A DNA stretch of 64,000 bases. Origin: an uncultured Pelagibacteraceae bacterium (lineage in GTDB: Bacteria; Pseudomonadota; Alphaproteobacteria; Pelagibacterales; Pelagibacteraceae). Every line of letters begins with the position of its first letter. Position 1 is the stretch's first letter. Location of the stretch: positions 36,591 to 100,590 of the forward strand of contig CABYCK010000002.1 of the NCBI GenBank assembly GCA_902517535.1, read 5' to 3'. Below are positions 46,773 to 55,119 of this stretch, piece after piece. The notes under the pieces were generated by a model. That model saw only the letters and a list, made by a program, of their open reading frames with translations. It was not told where the DNA came from and did no database searches. The translations under genes were made by a program, and so were the position numbers.

Positions 46773-48238
46773 TAAAAAAATCTATCCAATACTTTAGCAG
46801 ATGAAAGCACTCCTGGCATTCCCGCACCTGGATGTGTTCCAGCACCTACAAAATATAAATTATTAAATACCTCTGATTGGTTGTGAAATCTGAAATAAGC
46901 TGACTGAGAAAATTTTGGTTGGATTGAAAAACCCGATCCATGTAAGGTTGCTAAGTCTTTTTCAAAATAATCAGGAGTTAAATAAAAATCACTTACTACA
47001 TTTTTTTTAATTTCAGGTAACACTGATTTATCCATTTTATCTAAAATTAAATTTTTAAATTTTTCACCCTCTTTAGACCAATTTATGTTAGATAAATTAT
47101 TTGGTACTGGAACTAAAACATAAAATGCGTCCTGTCCATTTGGAGCCATACTAGGGTCTGTGGCCGAAGGTCTATGTAAATAATAACTAATATCATCAGA
47201 CAAAACTTTTTGCTCAAAAATTTTGTTCAAGTGTTTTTCATAAGAATTCCCAAAATAAATAGTGTGATGAGCTACATCACTGTATTGTTTTTTAGATCCA
47301 AAATAATAAACAAATAAACCCATAGAATAATCCATTCTTTTCATTTTTTGTTTAAACAAAAAATTGTAATTATTTTTAGACTTAATTAAATTTTGATATA
47401 CATTTGGAGGATCAGAATTACAGATTATATAATCACAATTAATAATTTCGGAATTTTTTATTTTTACTCCATGAACTTTATTATCTTTAGACATTATTTC
47501 TGTTACTTCTGAGCCTTTAATAATTTGAATATTCTCTTCTTCCATTAATTTTTCCAATGCTTTAACTACATTTCCTGTTCCTCCCATTGAGTAGTGGATA
47601 CCCCACTTTTTTTCTAAAAATAAAATTAAAGTATAAATTGATGTTGTTGTAAAAGGATTGCCACCTACTAAAAGAGGATGCATGCTAAAAACTCTTCTTA
47701 ATTTTTCATTTGAAATATAATTTGAAACTAATTGATAAACTGATTTATAACTTTTTAAAGACAACAATGATGGAACCTGTTTGAGCATAAAGGTAAGATT
47801 ATTAAACGGCTTATCTGATAAATCAGTAAAACCTTTGTTGAAAATTTTCTCTGTAAAATTAACTAAATTATTATATCCTTTGAAATCTTTGTCTGAAAAC
47901 TTCTTAACTTCTTTTTCCATTGATTTCTCATCACCAGAGTAATCAAAAGTTTGTCCATCCTTAAATACAAATCTGTACCATAAATCTAGTGGAACTATGT
48001 TAACATAATCAGAAATTCTTTTATCAAACAAGTCAAATAATTCTTCAAAAAGATATGGTGCTGTAATAACTGTCGGCCCACCATCGTAAGTAAATTCTCC
48101 CTTTTTGAAAACTCTTGCCCTGCCTCCTAAATCAGGATGCTTCTCAATTAAAGTCACATCAAAACCTTTAGCACGCAATCTTAAAGCAGATGCTAATCCG
48201 CCAAAACCTGAACCTATAACTATTATTTTTTTTGCCAT
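46772..48238 (-). CDS. crtI: Phytoene desaturase (lycopene-forming)
   Basis: Four-step FAD-dependent desaturase. The 488-residue protein begins with KKIIVIGSGFGGLASALRL and later has LIEKHPDLGGRARVF, and the C-terminal signature FVGAGTHPGAGMPGVLSSAKV of bacterial CrtI. YDGGPTVITAPYLF is also typical. It follows atpF by 17 bases on the same strand, with no terminator in between, so retinal genes may be read from the ATP synthase transcript. It overlaps crtB by one base. Confidence 0.95.
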   Translation of the reverse strand: MAKKIIVIGSGFGGLASALRLRAKGFDVTLIEKHPDLGGRARVFKKGEFTYDGGPTVITAPYLFEELFDLFDKRISDYVNIVPLDLWYRFVFKDGQTFDYSGDEKSMEKEVKKFSDKDFKGYNNLVNFTEKIFNKGFTDLSDKPFNNLTFMLKQVPSLLSLKSYKSVYQLVSNYISNEKLRRVFSMHPLLVGGNPFTTTSIYTLILFLEKKWGIHYSMGGTGNVVKALEKLMEEENIQIIKGSEVTEIMSKDNKVHGVKIKNSEIINCDYIICNSDPPNVYQNLIKSKNNYNFLFKQKMKRMDYSMGLFVYYFGSKKQYSDVAHHTIYFGNSYEKHLNKIFEQKVLSDDISYYLHRPSATDPSMAPNGQDAFYVLVPVPNNLSNINWSKEGEKFKNLILDKMDKSVLPEIKKNVVSDFYLTPDYFEKDLATLHGSGFSIQPKFSQSAYFRFHNQSEVFNNLYFVGAGTHPGAGMPGVLSSAKVLDRFF

Positions 48239-48255
48239 TTTATTTATGGCCTATA

Positions 48256-48747
48256 CTAACTGGATTTTTTCTTAAGTGCTATTTTTGTTTCTTCGATACT
48301 AGAAAGGTAAATTTTGTCTAATTTGCTTTTATCAAGTGAATTTGTAATAAGTTTTTCTACTGACTCTATTGCTATTTTAACAGAAGCGTTTTTTATATCT
48401 TTAACTGCTTGGTTTTTTAATTGTTTAATTCTTTCCTCAGCATTTTTCTTTCTATTTTCAATTAAATTATGAAACTCTTCATTTTTTTGAATTACATTTT
48501 TCTCTGCTTCCCGATTAGCATTTTTAATCATAGATTCCACTTCATTTTTTGAATCACTAATTTTTTTTTCATTATCTGTTAAAATATTTTTAGCATCTTC
48601 TTTTAACTTTTCAGCCTCTGAGATTTGATTTTTTATATTTATAATATTTTCTTCTAAAATATTTTTAACTTTTTTGGGTATTTTAAAGTAAATTAAAATT
48701 CCTAAAAAAATAAAAAATGAAATTGTTACCCAAAAAGTTGCGTCCAT
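48256..48747 (-). CDS. atpF: ATP synthase F0 subunit b
   Basis: Peripheral stalk subunit of 163 residues. It has an N-terminal membrane helix (about 4-22) starting MDATFWVTISFFIFLG and a long Lys/Glu coiled coil, which links F0 to the F1 head via the delta subunit. Alphaproteobacteria carry two diverged copies, b' then b, as here. It is 2 bases from the b' gene upstream and 17 bases from crtI downstream. F1 genes (atpHAGDC) are not in the window, as usual for this class, which has F0 and F1 in separate operons. Confidence 0.9.
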   Translation of the reverse strand: MDATFWVTISFFIFLGILIYFKIPKKVKNILEENIINIKNQISEAEKLKEDAKNILTDNEKKISDSKNEVESMIKNANREAEKNVIQKNEEFHNLIENRKKNAEERIKQLKNQAVKDIKNASVKIAIESVEKLITNSLDKSKLDKIYLSSIEETKIALKKKSS

Positions 48748-48749
48748 TG

Positions 48750-49325
48750 TTATAAATATGTATTTATATTTTTTTTGGAGATATCTTCTACAGCTGCTCT
48801 AACACTACTTTTGTTTAATTTATCTCCTGATATATTTTCAATTATATTTAAAGTTATTTCCTCTGAAATATTTTGAATAGAAGTAATAGAATTTTTTTTA
48901 AGTTCAATTATTTCTTTTTGAGCTTTTGAAATTTCATTTTCTATTTCTTTTTCCATAATTTTTTTTTTTACTTGAATATCTTTATCTAAAAGTTTCTTAG
49001 ATTGCATATGTATTTTAGTTACTTCTTTTTTTGCATTTTCAAGTATAGCCTCATATTCTTTGAATTTTATTTCTGACAAGTCTTTAAATTTATTTGCATT
49101 ATCTAAGTCTTCTTTAATTTTGTTCTCTCTGTTGTCGAGATTATTCTTAATTTTCGGTAAATAGAATTTTGATATTGTAACGTATAGAATAATAAAAACT
49201 AAAATTAACCAAAATGCTTGAGAAGCCCAATACTTAGGATCCAGCTGAGGCATACCTGCCTCAGCTGCAAACAAATCGTTACTAATAGCCATAGATACTA
49301 TTACAAAACTTAGATAACTTTTCAT
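48750..49325 (-). CDS. atpF2: ATP synthase F0 subunit b'
   Basis: A 191-residue second stalk subunit. It has an N-terminal signal-like segment ending near AAEAGMPQLDPKYWASQAFW, a membrane helix (about 36-53), and then a Lys/Glu-rich coiled coil to the end. The MPQLD...WASQ segment before the helix is typical of b' (AtpG/AtpF2) in Alphaproteobacteria and plastids. Nine bases from atpE. The presence of b and b' suggests a heterodimeric stalk. Confidence 0.9.
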   Translation of the reverse strand: MKSYLSFVIVSMAISNDLFAAEAGMPQLDPKYWASQAFWLILVFIILYVTISKFYLPKIKNNLDNRENKIKEDLDNANKFKDLSEIKFKEYEAILENAKKEVTKIHMQSKKLLDKDIQVKKKIMEKEIENEISKAQKEIIELKKNSITSIQNISEEITLNIIENISGDKLNKSSVRAAVEDISKKNINTYL

Positions 49326-49334
49326 AATCTTTAT

Positions 49335-49562
49335 CTAAAATGCAAATAAAATAATTAAAGCCACCACTAGTCCAAACAATCCTGTTGCTTCAGCTAATGC
49401 AAATCCTAAAAGTAAATTAGGGAATTGTTTTTGAGCTGCAGATGGATTTCTCATAGCTCCTGACAAGTAGTTACCAAAAATTATTCCGATACCTACGCCA
49501 GCTCCTGCTAAAGCGATTGCAGCAAGACCTGCTCCAATCATTTTTGCCGCTTCTAACTCCAT
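49335..49562 (-). CDS. atpE: ATP synthase F0 subunit c
   Basis: A 75-residue hairpin of two membrane helices; copies form the rotating ring. Helix 1 has the glycine-rich AGAGVGIGIIFG motif; the polar loop is RNPSAAQKQ; helix 2 has the proton-carrying Glu in GFALAEATGLFGL. No Na+-type Gln in helix 1 or Ser after the Glu, so the ring should be proton-coupled (inference from known ligand sets). The gene lies between atpB and the b' gene, with GGAGG-type SD at 49566-49570. Confidence 0.96.
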   Translation of the reverse strand: MELEAAKMIGAGLAAIALAGAGVGIGIIFGNYLSGAMRNPSAAQKQFPNLLLGFALAEATGLFGLVVALIILFAF

Positions 49563-49579
49563 TTTTCCTCCTTTATTAA

Positions 49580-50314
49580 TTAATGATGTAGATTTAATGC
49601 ATCATTCAAATAGATGCAGGTTAATATTGCAAAAACATAAGCTTGCAAAAATGCCACTAAGATTTCCAAACCAGTTAATGCTACTGAAAAACTAAGTGGC
49701 AACCACCCACCTAATATTCCTAAACTTACTACAAAACCCCCGAAAACTTTTAACATTGTGTGTCCCGCCATCATGTTTGCGAATAATCTAACTGATAAAC
49801 TTACAGGTCTGCTTAAATAAGATATAATTTCTATAACCGTTATTAACGGCAGAAGAATTGTTGGCACACCCTTGGGGACAAAAATACTTAAATATTTAAA
49901 GCCGTGTTTGATAAATCCAATAATTGTCACAGCTATAAAAATGAATAATGCCATTATTAATGTAACTATAATATGGCTAGTTACCGTAAAAGAGTAGGGA
50001 AGCATTCCTACCATATTACAAAATAAAACAAACATAAATAAACTAAATATGAAAGGGAAATAAGGTTTAGCTTTAGATCCCGCTGTATCACTAATCATTT
50101 TTGCTACAAAAGTGTAAGACATTTCTGCCAAAAGAGACAACTTATTTGGAACAATTTTTTTTTCTTTAGATCCTAAATATAAAAATAACAATATGGTAGA
50201 TGCACTAATTACCATAAATAAACTTGCGTTGGTAAAAGATAAATCAATGCCTGCTATTTTAATTTCAGGTCCAATTTTATGCACACTAAATTGTTGCATT
50301 GGATTACTAGCCAT
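49580..50314 (-). CDS. atpB: ATP synthase F0 subunit a
   Basis: A 244-residue membrane subunit that forms the proton half-channels. Conserved residues are visible in SLSVRLFANMMAGHTMLKVF, with the essential stator Arg, and in the terminal helix LEILVAFLQAYVFAILTCIYLNDAL, with the Glu/Gln of the exit channel. It starts MASNPMQQFSVHKIGPEI. 7 bases from atpI and 17 from atpE. It is complete and of normal length. Confidence 0.96.
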   Translation of the reverse strand: MASNPMQQFSVHKIGPEIKIAGIDLSFTNASLFMVISASTILLFLYLGSKEKKIVPNKLSLLAEMSYTFVAKMISDTAGSKAKPYFPFIFSLFMFVLFCNMVGMLPYSFTVTSHIIVTLIMALFIFIAVTIIGFIKHGFKYLSIFVPKGVPTILLPLITVIEIISYLSRPVSLSVRLFANMMAGHTMLKVFGGFVVSLGILGGWLPLSFSVALTGLEILVAFLQAYVFAILTCIYLNDALNLHH

Positions 50315-50321
50315 AAAAACC

Positions 50322-50609
50322 TTAATTGTTCTCTTTTTGCATTCTGTTAGCTGCTCTTACTACATTTAACATTCCAGCGGCAGCCCCCAAAAAAAAGAAA
50401 ATTATTATTAACCAAGGTTTAGTATCAAACCAGCTATCTAAAATAAACCCAATAATTGTCCCAACACCAACTGAGGCCACTAGTTCCGTGCCTAATTTAA
50501 AGGCGTTTCCCATAAAAGAACCTCTTTTATTATCATCAGCAGGCTCATCCTTTTTAATTTTGGATTTTGCAATTTTTAGGCGAGTTTTGAAATCTTCCAT
50601 TTTCTTCAT
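50322..50609 (-). CDS. atpI: ATP synthase assembly protein AtpI/AtpZ
   Basis: A 95-residue protein with a charged cytoplasmic N-terminus and two membrane helices (about 37-54 and 62-79). GSFMGNAFKLGTELVASVGVGTIIGFILDSWFDTKPW and GAAAGMLNVVR (split over the two helices) match AtpI-type proteins that assist c-ring assembly and may carry Mg/Ca. It heads the F0 genes and is only 6 bases downstream of smc, so the F0 operon has no free promoter space; a promoter would lie inside smc. Confidence 0.88.
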   Translation of the reverse strand: MKKMEDFKTRLKIAKSKIKKDEPADDNKRGSFMGNAFKLGTELVASVGVGTIIGFILDSWFDTKPWLIIIFFFLGAAAGMLNVVRAANRMQKENN

Positions 50610-50615
50610 TAGTTT

Positions 50616-53060
50616 TTACGCAACAAGTTCTTCTGCTTTTTCCAAATCAACTGCAACTAGTTGACTTATACCTTGTTCAGCCATTGTAATACCATAAAGT
50701 CTATTCATTCTAGACATTGTCAAAGCATGGTGAGTAATGATGATAAATTTTGTATTTGTGATCTTTGTTAATTCTTTTAGCAAACCACAAAATCTTGTTA
50801 CATTAGCATCGTCCAGAGGGGCATCAACTTCATCTAAAACGCAAATTGGTGAAGGGTTAACTAAAAATACTGCAAAAACAAGAGACAAGGCAGTTAACGC
50901 TTGTTCTCCTCCAGATAATAAAGTTATAGACTGAAGTCTTTTTCCAGGAGGTGAAACAAAAATTTCTAAACCAGCTTCTAAAGGATCATCAGAGTCTACC
51001 AATTCTATTTTCGCAGTACCTCCACTAAATAATTTTGTATAAACTTCATTAAATTTTCTATTAACTTTCGTAAAAGCTTCTAATAGTCTCTCTCTTCCTT
51101 TTTGATTAAGTTCATCTATACTTGTTTTTAATTTTACTATAGCAGAATAAAGATCAGCTCTATCATCTTCCATTCTTTTTATTTCAGTTTCATATTTTTT
51201 TGTTTCTTCGTCAGCTCGTAGATTTACCGAACCCAAAGACTCTCTTTGTTTTTTTATCTTTTCTACTTTTTTTGTTTGATCATCTATATTTGGAAAGTTT
51301 TCTTCAACCAAATTACTCAAATCAGATCTAGCTAATAAAGATATTTCACTTTCAATTCCCAATTCACTTTTTACAGAATATAACAAATCTTTTTTTCTAT
51401 TATCTATTCCTTCAATTGTAGCTTCATTTCTTGCTTTATTTTCTTTTAAATCTGAAAGTTTCGATTGAATTTCTTTTACATTCTGATTTATAGAATTATA
51501 TTTTTTTTCTGCTTCGATAAGTTCAATTTCAATCTCTTGATTCCTTTTTTTTGTATTTTCCAGATTTTGTAAGTTTTGACCTTTTGATGTTGCTATACGT
51601 TCAGGGTTTTTCTGATTTTCATTAAATTCAGTTTGAATCTTATCTTTTCTTATATTTAATTCAGAAATCATTTTTTCTGAATTAGATTTTAAATTTCTCC
51701 AATTTTCTAATTCTATGTCAATATTTTTTATTCTCTCCTTTCTTTTAATCGAGTCACTTTGAATTGATTTATTTTTCCCATACTTATCAGCATATTCCTC
51801 TTGAGAGAAAGTTATCTTTTTTATTAAATTTTTTAATTCTTGAAATATTTTTTTATTTAATTTTTTTTCTTCATCAATATAATTCTCTATTTTATCTAAA
51901 AGTTTATCTAATTGAACTTGCAAAATATCTAGGTTTGATTTTGACTCACCTAATTGTTTTGCAGAATTTGTCTCTACTTCTAAAAGTTGATTTTCTGTTT
52001 TTAATAGTTCCTCTTTTTCTTTTGAAATTCTTTTCTCATTTAAACTAGAGTCTAAAGATATACTTTTCTCTCTCTCTAAATCGGACTCAATTGTTTTTAT
52101 TGATTTTTCTAGCTTTATTTGTAAAGATTTGACTCGCGTTTCTTCCTCATCAAGATTACTCATATCCAAATTTAATTTTTGTAATTTTGCTGCACTCTCC
52201 ATTCTTTTATCCCTTAAAGGGCCAAGTTTTTTATTTTCTTCCTCTAAAAGAGCGTTGTTATGGTTAAAATCAATTTTTATCGCACTTATTTCATCATCTA
52301 ATTCCCCAAGTTTTTCAGCAATTTTTTTTTTGTCTTTTTCAATTTCTTGTATCTTTAAATAATATAGACCTGACTCGACTTTTTTTATTTCTTCAGAAAT
52401 TTCTTTATATCTAGTGGCTTCCTCTGCTTGTTTTTTTAAATTATCCAATTGCTTTTGCTGTTGTTTTTTTAATTCATCAGCTCTTTTTAAATTATTTTCG
52501 GCTGCATTAAGTCTCGTTTCAGCTTCATGTCTTCTTGAGTGAATTCCTGAAATACCAGCCGCCTCTTCTAGGATAGATTTTCTTTCTATTGGCTTATCTG
52601 TAACAAGATGTCCAATTTTTCCCTGACTAATTAATGATGGAGAATGAGCTCCTGTAGATAAATCAGCAAAAAGAGTTTGAACATCTCTTGCCCTAACTTC
52701 TTTGTCATTAATATAATATTTTGAACCTTTGTCTCTTTCAATTTTTCTTCTAACAGAAATTTCATCAAAGTCTTTAAACTGTTGAGAATTTTCTTTAGCT
52801 TTATTGTCCAAAAAAAGCGTTACTTCAGAGATATTTTTCGAAGGCCGGTTAGATGTTCCAGAAAAAATTACATCTTCCATTCCAGATCCCCTCATACTTT
52901 TTGCTGAATTTTCTCCCATACACCATCTTAGAGCTTCTACGATATTAGATTTACCACAACCATTTGGACCTACTATTCCAGTCAGCCCATCCTCTATATA
53001 AAAAGTTGTTTTTTCAGAAAAAGATTTAAATCCGTTAATTTCTAATTTTTTAAATTTCAT
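50616..53060 (-). CDS. smc: SMC-family chromosome segregation ATPase, apparently lacking the hinge
   Basis: An 814-residue SMC protein, about 300 residues shorter than usual. The head is intact: Walker A GPNGCGKSN (31-39), Q-loop region SLISQGKIGHLV, signature LLSGGEQALTAL (714-725), Walker B CVLDEVDAPLDD (740-751) and the D/H-loop IIITHHALTM. Between them, about 175-660, there is only Lys/Glu/Asn-rich coiled coil. I can see no globular hinge with its YxxA..AALG and Gly-rich dimer motifs, expected near 390-430. The reading frame is continuous, so it is not a frameshift. It directly abuts the dsbA-like gene and is 6 bases before atpI. Could be a Rad50-like or MksB-like relative, but the CxxC hook is also absent. 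Confidence 0.88.
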   Translation of the reverse strand: MKFKKLEINGFKSFSEKTTFYIEDGLTGIVGPNGCGKSNIVEALRWCMGENSAKSMRGSGMEDVIFSGTSNRPSKNISEVTLFLDNKAKENSQQFKDFDEISVRRKIERDKGSKYYINDKEVRARDVQTLFADLSTGAHSPSLISQGKIGHLVTDKPIERKSILEEAAGISGIHSRRHEAETRLNAAENNLKRADELKKQQQKQLDNLKKQAEEATRYKEISEEIKKVESGLYYLKIQEIEKDKKKIAEKLGELDDEISAIKIDFNHNNALLEEENKKLGPLRDKRMESAAKLQKLNLDMSNLDEEETRVKSLQIKLEKSIKTIESDLEREKSISLDSSLNEKRISKEKEELLKTENQLLEVETNSAKQLGESKSNLDILQVQLDKLLDKIENYIDEEKKLNKKIFQELKNLIKKITFSQEEYADKYGKNKSIQSDSIKRKERIKNIDIELENWRNLKSNSEKMISELNIRKDKIQTEFNENQKNPERIATSKGQNLQNLENTKKRNQEIEIELIEAEKKYNSINQNVKEIQSKLSDLKENKARNEATIEGIDNRKKDLLYSVKSELGIESEISLLARSDLSNLVEENFPNIDDQTKKVEKIKKQRESLGSVNLRADEETKKYETEIKRMEDDRADLYSAIVKLKTSIDELNQKGRERLLEAFTKVNRKFNEVYTKLFSGGTAKIELVDSDDPLEAGLEIFVSPPGKRLQSITLLSGGEQALTALSLVFAVFLVNPSPICVLDEVDAPLDDANVTRFCGLLKELTKITNTKFIIITHHALTMSRMNRLYGITMAEQGISQLVAVDLEKAEELVA

Positions 53061-53654
53061 TTATAAAAATTTTTCTATCGCTTTTTTAAATATTTTATAC
53101 TCATGTTTGCCTTCATATTTTTTTTTATTAATATAAATCGTTGGTGTTGATTGAATCTTATATTGTTTTTGAGCCTGAATTCTCTCATTTAGAATGTTTT
53201 GTTGAGCATCTTCATTCTCGAGACAATCATCCATTTTTTTTTTATTTAAACCAGAATTCAATCCTATTTTTTTTAAAGATTCATTTATAATATTTATATC
53301 AGATCCTACTGCCCATTTTTTTTGCTTGTCATAAATTTCACCTAATAATTGAAAACTTTTATCGTTATCGCTGTGACACCTTACTATTAATTCAGCATTA
53401 AAAGCGGCTAAATTTAGAGGAAAACCATAATGCTCAAATTTTACAATATCTTTATCTATATAATCTGTTTTTAAATTTTCAAAAATATTTTGATGAAAAT
53501 TTGCACAATGAGGGCAAGTAAGTGAAGAAAAAACCTTGATTGTAATTTTGGCCTCCGGATTTCCAATTTTTAAAATATTTATTTCAGAGTTTGCTGAGGA
53601 AAAAATAAAAATGAAAATTAAAATTTTATAAAAAAGTTTATTCATTTCTTTCAT
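53061..53654 (-). CDS. DsbA-like thiol-disulfide oxidoreductase (periplasmic)
   Basis: A 197-residue exported thioredoxin-fold protein. It has an N-terminal signal peptide (about 5-23), a CPHC active site at residues 47-50 in LTCPHCANFH, a helical insertion, and the cis-proline loop STPTIYINKKKYEG near the C-terminus. It is of the compact DsbA/'27-kDa outer membrane protein' type common in Alphaproteobacteria. It would oxidise thiols in secreted proteins. Starts at 53654 or 53645, overlapping dciA by up to 17 bases. No DsbB partner is in the window. Confidence 0.87.
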   Translation of the reverse strand: MKEMNKLFYKILIFIFIFSSANSEINILKIGNPEAKITIKVFSSLTCPHCANFHQNIFENLKTDYIDKDIVKFEHYGFPLNLAAFNAELIVRCHSDNDKSFQLLGEIYDKQKKWAVGSDINIINESLKKIGLNSGLNKKKMDDCLENEDAQQNILNERIQAQKQYKIQSTPTIYINKKKYEGKHEYKIFKKAIEKFL

Positions 53655-54123
53655 TAAATGCTTTCAAAAAATTGTTCAGAGAATTTTTTAATTGATTGTT
53701 ATCTACTTTGTCTATTTTTTTATTTATTTCTGAGATATTTTTAATTTTTGAGCATTGATTTCGCCCTTTTTTAATTTCTTCTTGTACAATTTTTAGTGTA
53801 ATTTTATCAATACAATTAAAACCAAAAAAACTATTTATTTTATCTATAATTTCTTTTTTTTTATACTCAATTTCCAGCTCTTTTCCATGAAGAACGTTTA
53901 AGACTAGAGTGCCATCCCTCATTTCTTTTCCCATTTTAACTGTAATAGGAAAACAACAGTCTGAAATTTTTTTACTAACTATTTTTGTCCAGTTATCAAC
54001 AATGTTCGAGTAATTATATCCACCTTTTCTCAAATATTTTTTTAAAGATTTTGGTACTGAGCTTGAAAAAGGCCTCAAACCTTGTACGAAATTCTTAAAT
54101 TTATTATTATCTTTTGAATGCAT
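53638..54123 (-). CDS. dciA: DUF721/DciA-like protein
   Basis: A 161-residue protein with the DUF721 pattern: basic N-terminus, a YSNIVDNWTKIVSKKISDCCFPI segment, and DGTLVLNVLHGKELEIEYKKKEIIDKINSFFG. DciA proteins of this family load the replicative helicase in bacteria without DnaC. Similarity is at the family level only; the C-terminal tail is Lys-rich. Its ATG is part of an ATGCAT palindrome that also holds the ATG of divergent mutY, so the two genes overlap by 6 bases at their starts. First gene of the reverse run to rnhA. Confidence 0.78.
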   Translation of the reverse strand: MHSKDNNKFKNFVQGLRPFSSSVPKSLKKYLRKGGYNYSNIVDNWTKIVSKKISDCCFPITVKMGKEMRDGTLVLNVLHGKELEIEYKKKEIIDKINSFFGFNCIDKITLKIVQEEIKKGRNQCSKIKNISEINKKIDKVDNNQLKNSLNNFLKAFNERNE

Positions 54124-55119
54124 ATAAATTTTAATTTATCAAATAAAATTCTGAGATGGTATGATAATAATAAACGCAATTTGCCTTGGCGTGTTAACAA
54201 AAAATCACCAAAAAAGCTTTATTACAGACTTTTAAGTGAATTCATGTTGCAACAAACCCAAGTAAAGACTGTTATTCCTTATTTTTTAAAATTTACTAAA
54301 AAGTTTAAAAACTTACGCTCACTTTCTAGAAGTAGTGAAAAAAAAATAATAAAATTATGGGAGGGACTTGGTTATTATAGTAGAGCAAAAAATCTTTTGA
54401 GAACTTCCAGAATACTTGTTAAACATTACAATTCAATACTCCCTAAAACAGTTAAAGATATTAAAAAGTTACCAGGAGTAGGAGATTATACTGCAAATGC
54501 ATTATTAGGTTTAGTTTATAATAAGCCAACAATAGCTGTAGACGGAAATGTCAAAAGAGTTTTTTCAAGACTACTTAATAAAAAGCAAGACTATATCAAT
54601 TTTGATCAATTAATAGAAATGAACAAAAAAAATCTTTTTAAAACCAAAAGAAATTCAGATTTTGTAGAAGCGTTTATGGAATTCGGAGCTTTAATTTGCA
54701 AACCTAAAAACCCAAAATGCGAAATTTGCTGTTTGAAAAAAAATTGTAAATATTTAAACTCTTATAGTAAAATTAAAATTAATAAAAACAAAATGATAAA
54801 ATATAAAAACTATAACATTTTCTGTTATTTGAATAAAAGAAAACAAATTGCTTTGACTAAAAAAAACAACCTTGGTTTTCTAAATAATTTTAATTTACCT
54901 GAAATTCAAGAGACGAAAAAAAGAATAAACATTTCTAAATGGAAATTTTTAAAATCATACAAAAATTCAATTTCGAATAAAAAGCTTAATATAAATTTGT
55001 ATTATAAATTTTCAAATAAAATTCCAGAAAAATTCAAGTGGCATTATATAGAAAATAAAAAGGAATTTATTCCTACCTTTACTAAAAAAATTTTAAACCA
55101 GGTATCAACTCTTTTTTAA
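54118..55119 (+). CDS. mutY: A/G-specific adenine glycosylase
   Basis: Removes adenine mispaired with 8-oxoguanine. The 333-residue protein has the catalytic Glu in LSEFMLQQTQV, the helix-hairpin-helix KLPGVGDYTANAL, the catalytic Asp in AVDGNVKRV and an Fe-S cluster motif Cys-x6-Cys-x2-Cys-x5-Cys (ICKPKNPKCEICCLKKNCKY). The C-terminal NUDIX-like mismatch-reading domain is short and divergent but present. The start MHINFNLSNKILRWYD fits the family. It shares its start codon palindrome with the divergent dciA-like gene and its stop overlaps the next gene by one base. Confidence 0.95.
   Translation: MHINFNLSNKILRWYDNNKRNLPWRVNKKSPKKLYYRLLSEFMLQQTQVKTVIPYFLKFTKKFKNLRSLSRSSEKKIIKLWEGLGYYSRAKNLLRTSRILVKHYNSILPKTVKDIKKLPGVGDYTANALLGLVYNKPTIAVDGNVKRVFSRLLNKKQDYINFDQLIEMNKKNLFKTKRNSDFVEAFMEFGALICKPKNPKCEICCLKKNCKYLNSYSKIKINKNKMIKYKNYNIFCYLNKRKQIALTKKNNLGFLNNFNLPEIQETKKRINISKWKFLKSYKNSISNKKLNINLYYKFSNKIPEKFKWHYIENKKEFIPTFTKKILNQVSTLF

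Noticed and set aside
43968-48238. Proteorhodopsin gene near the retinal cassette
   Set aside because: No seven-helix opsin with a retinal lysine motif is found in the window; only the chromophore genes are present.
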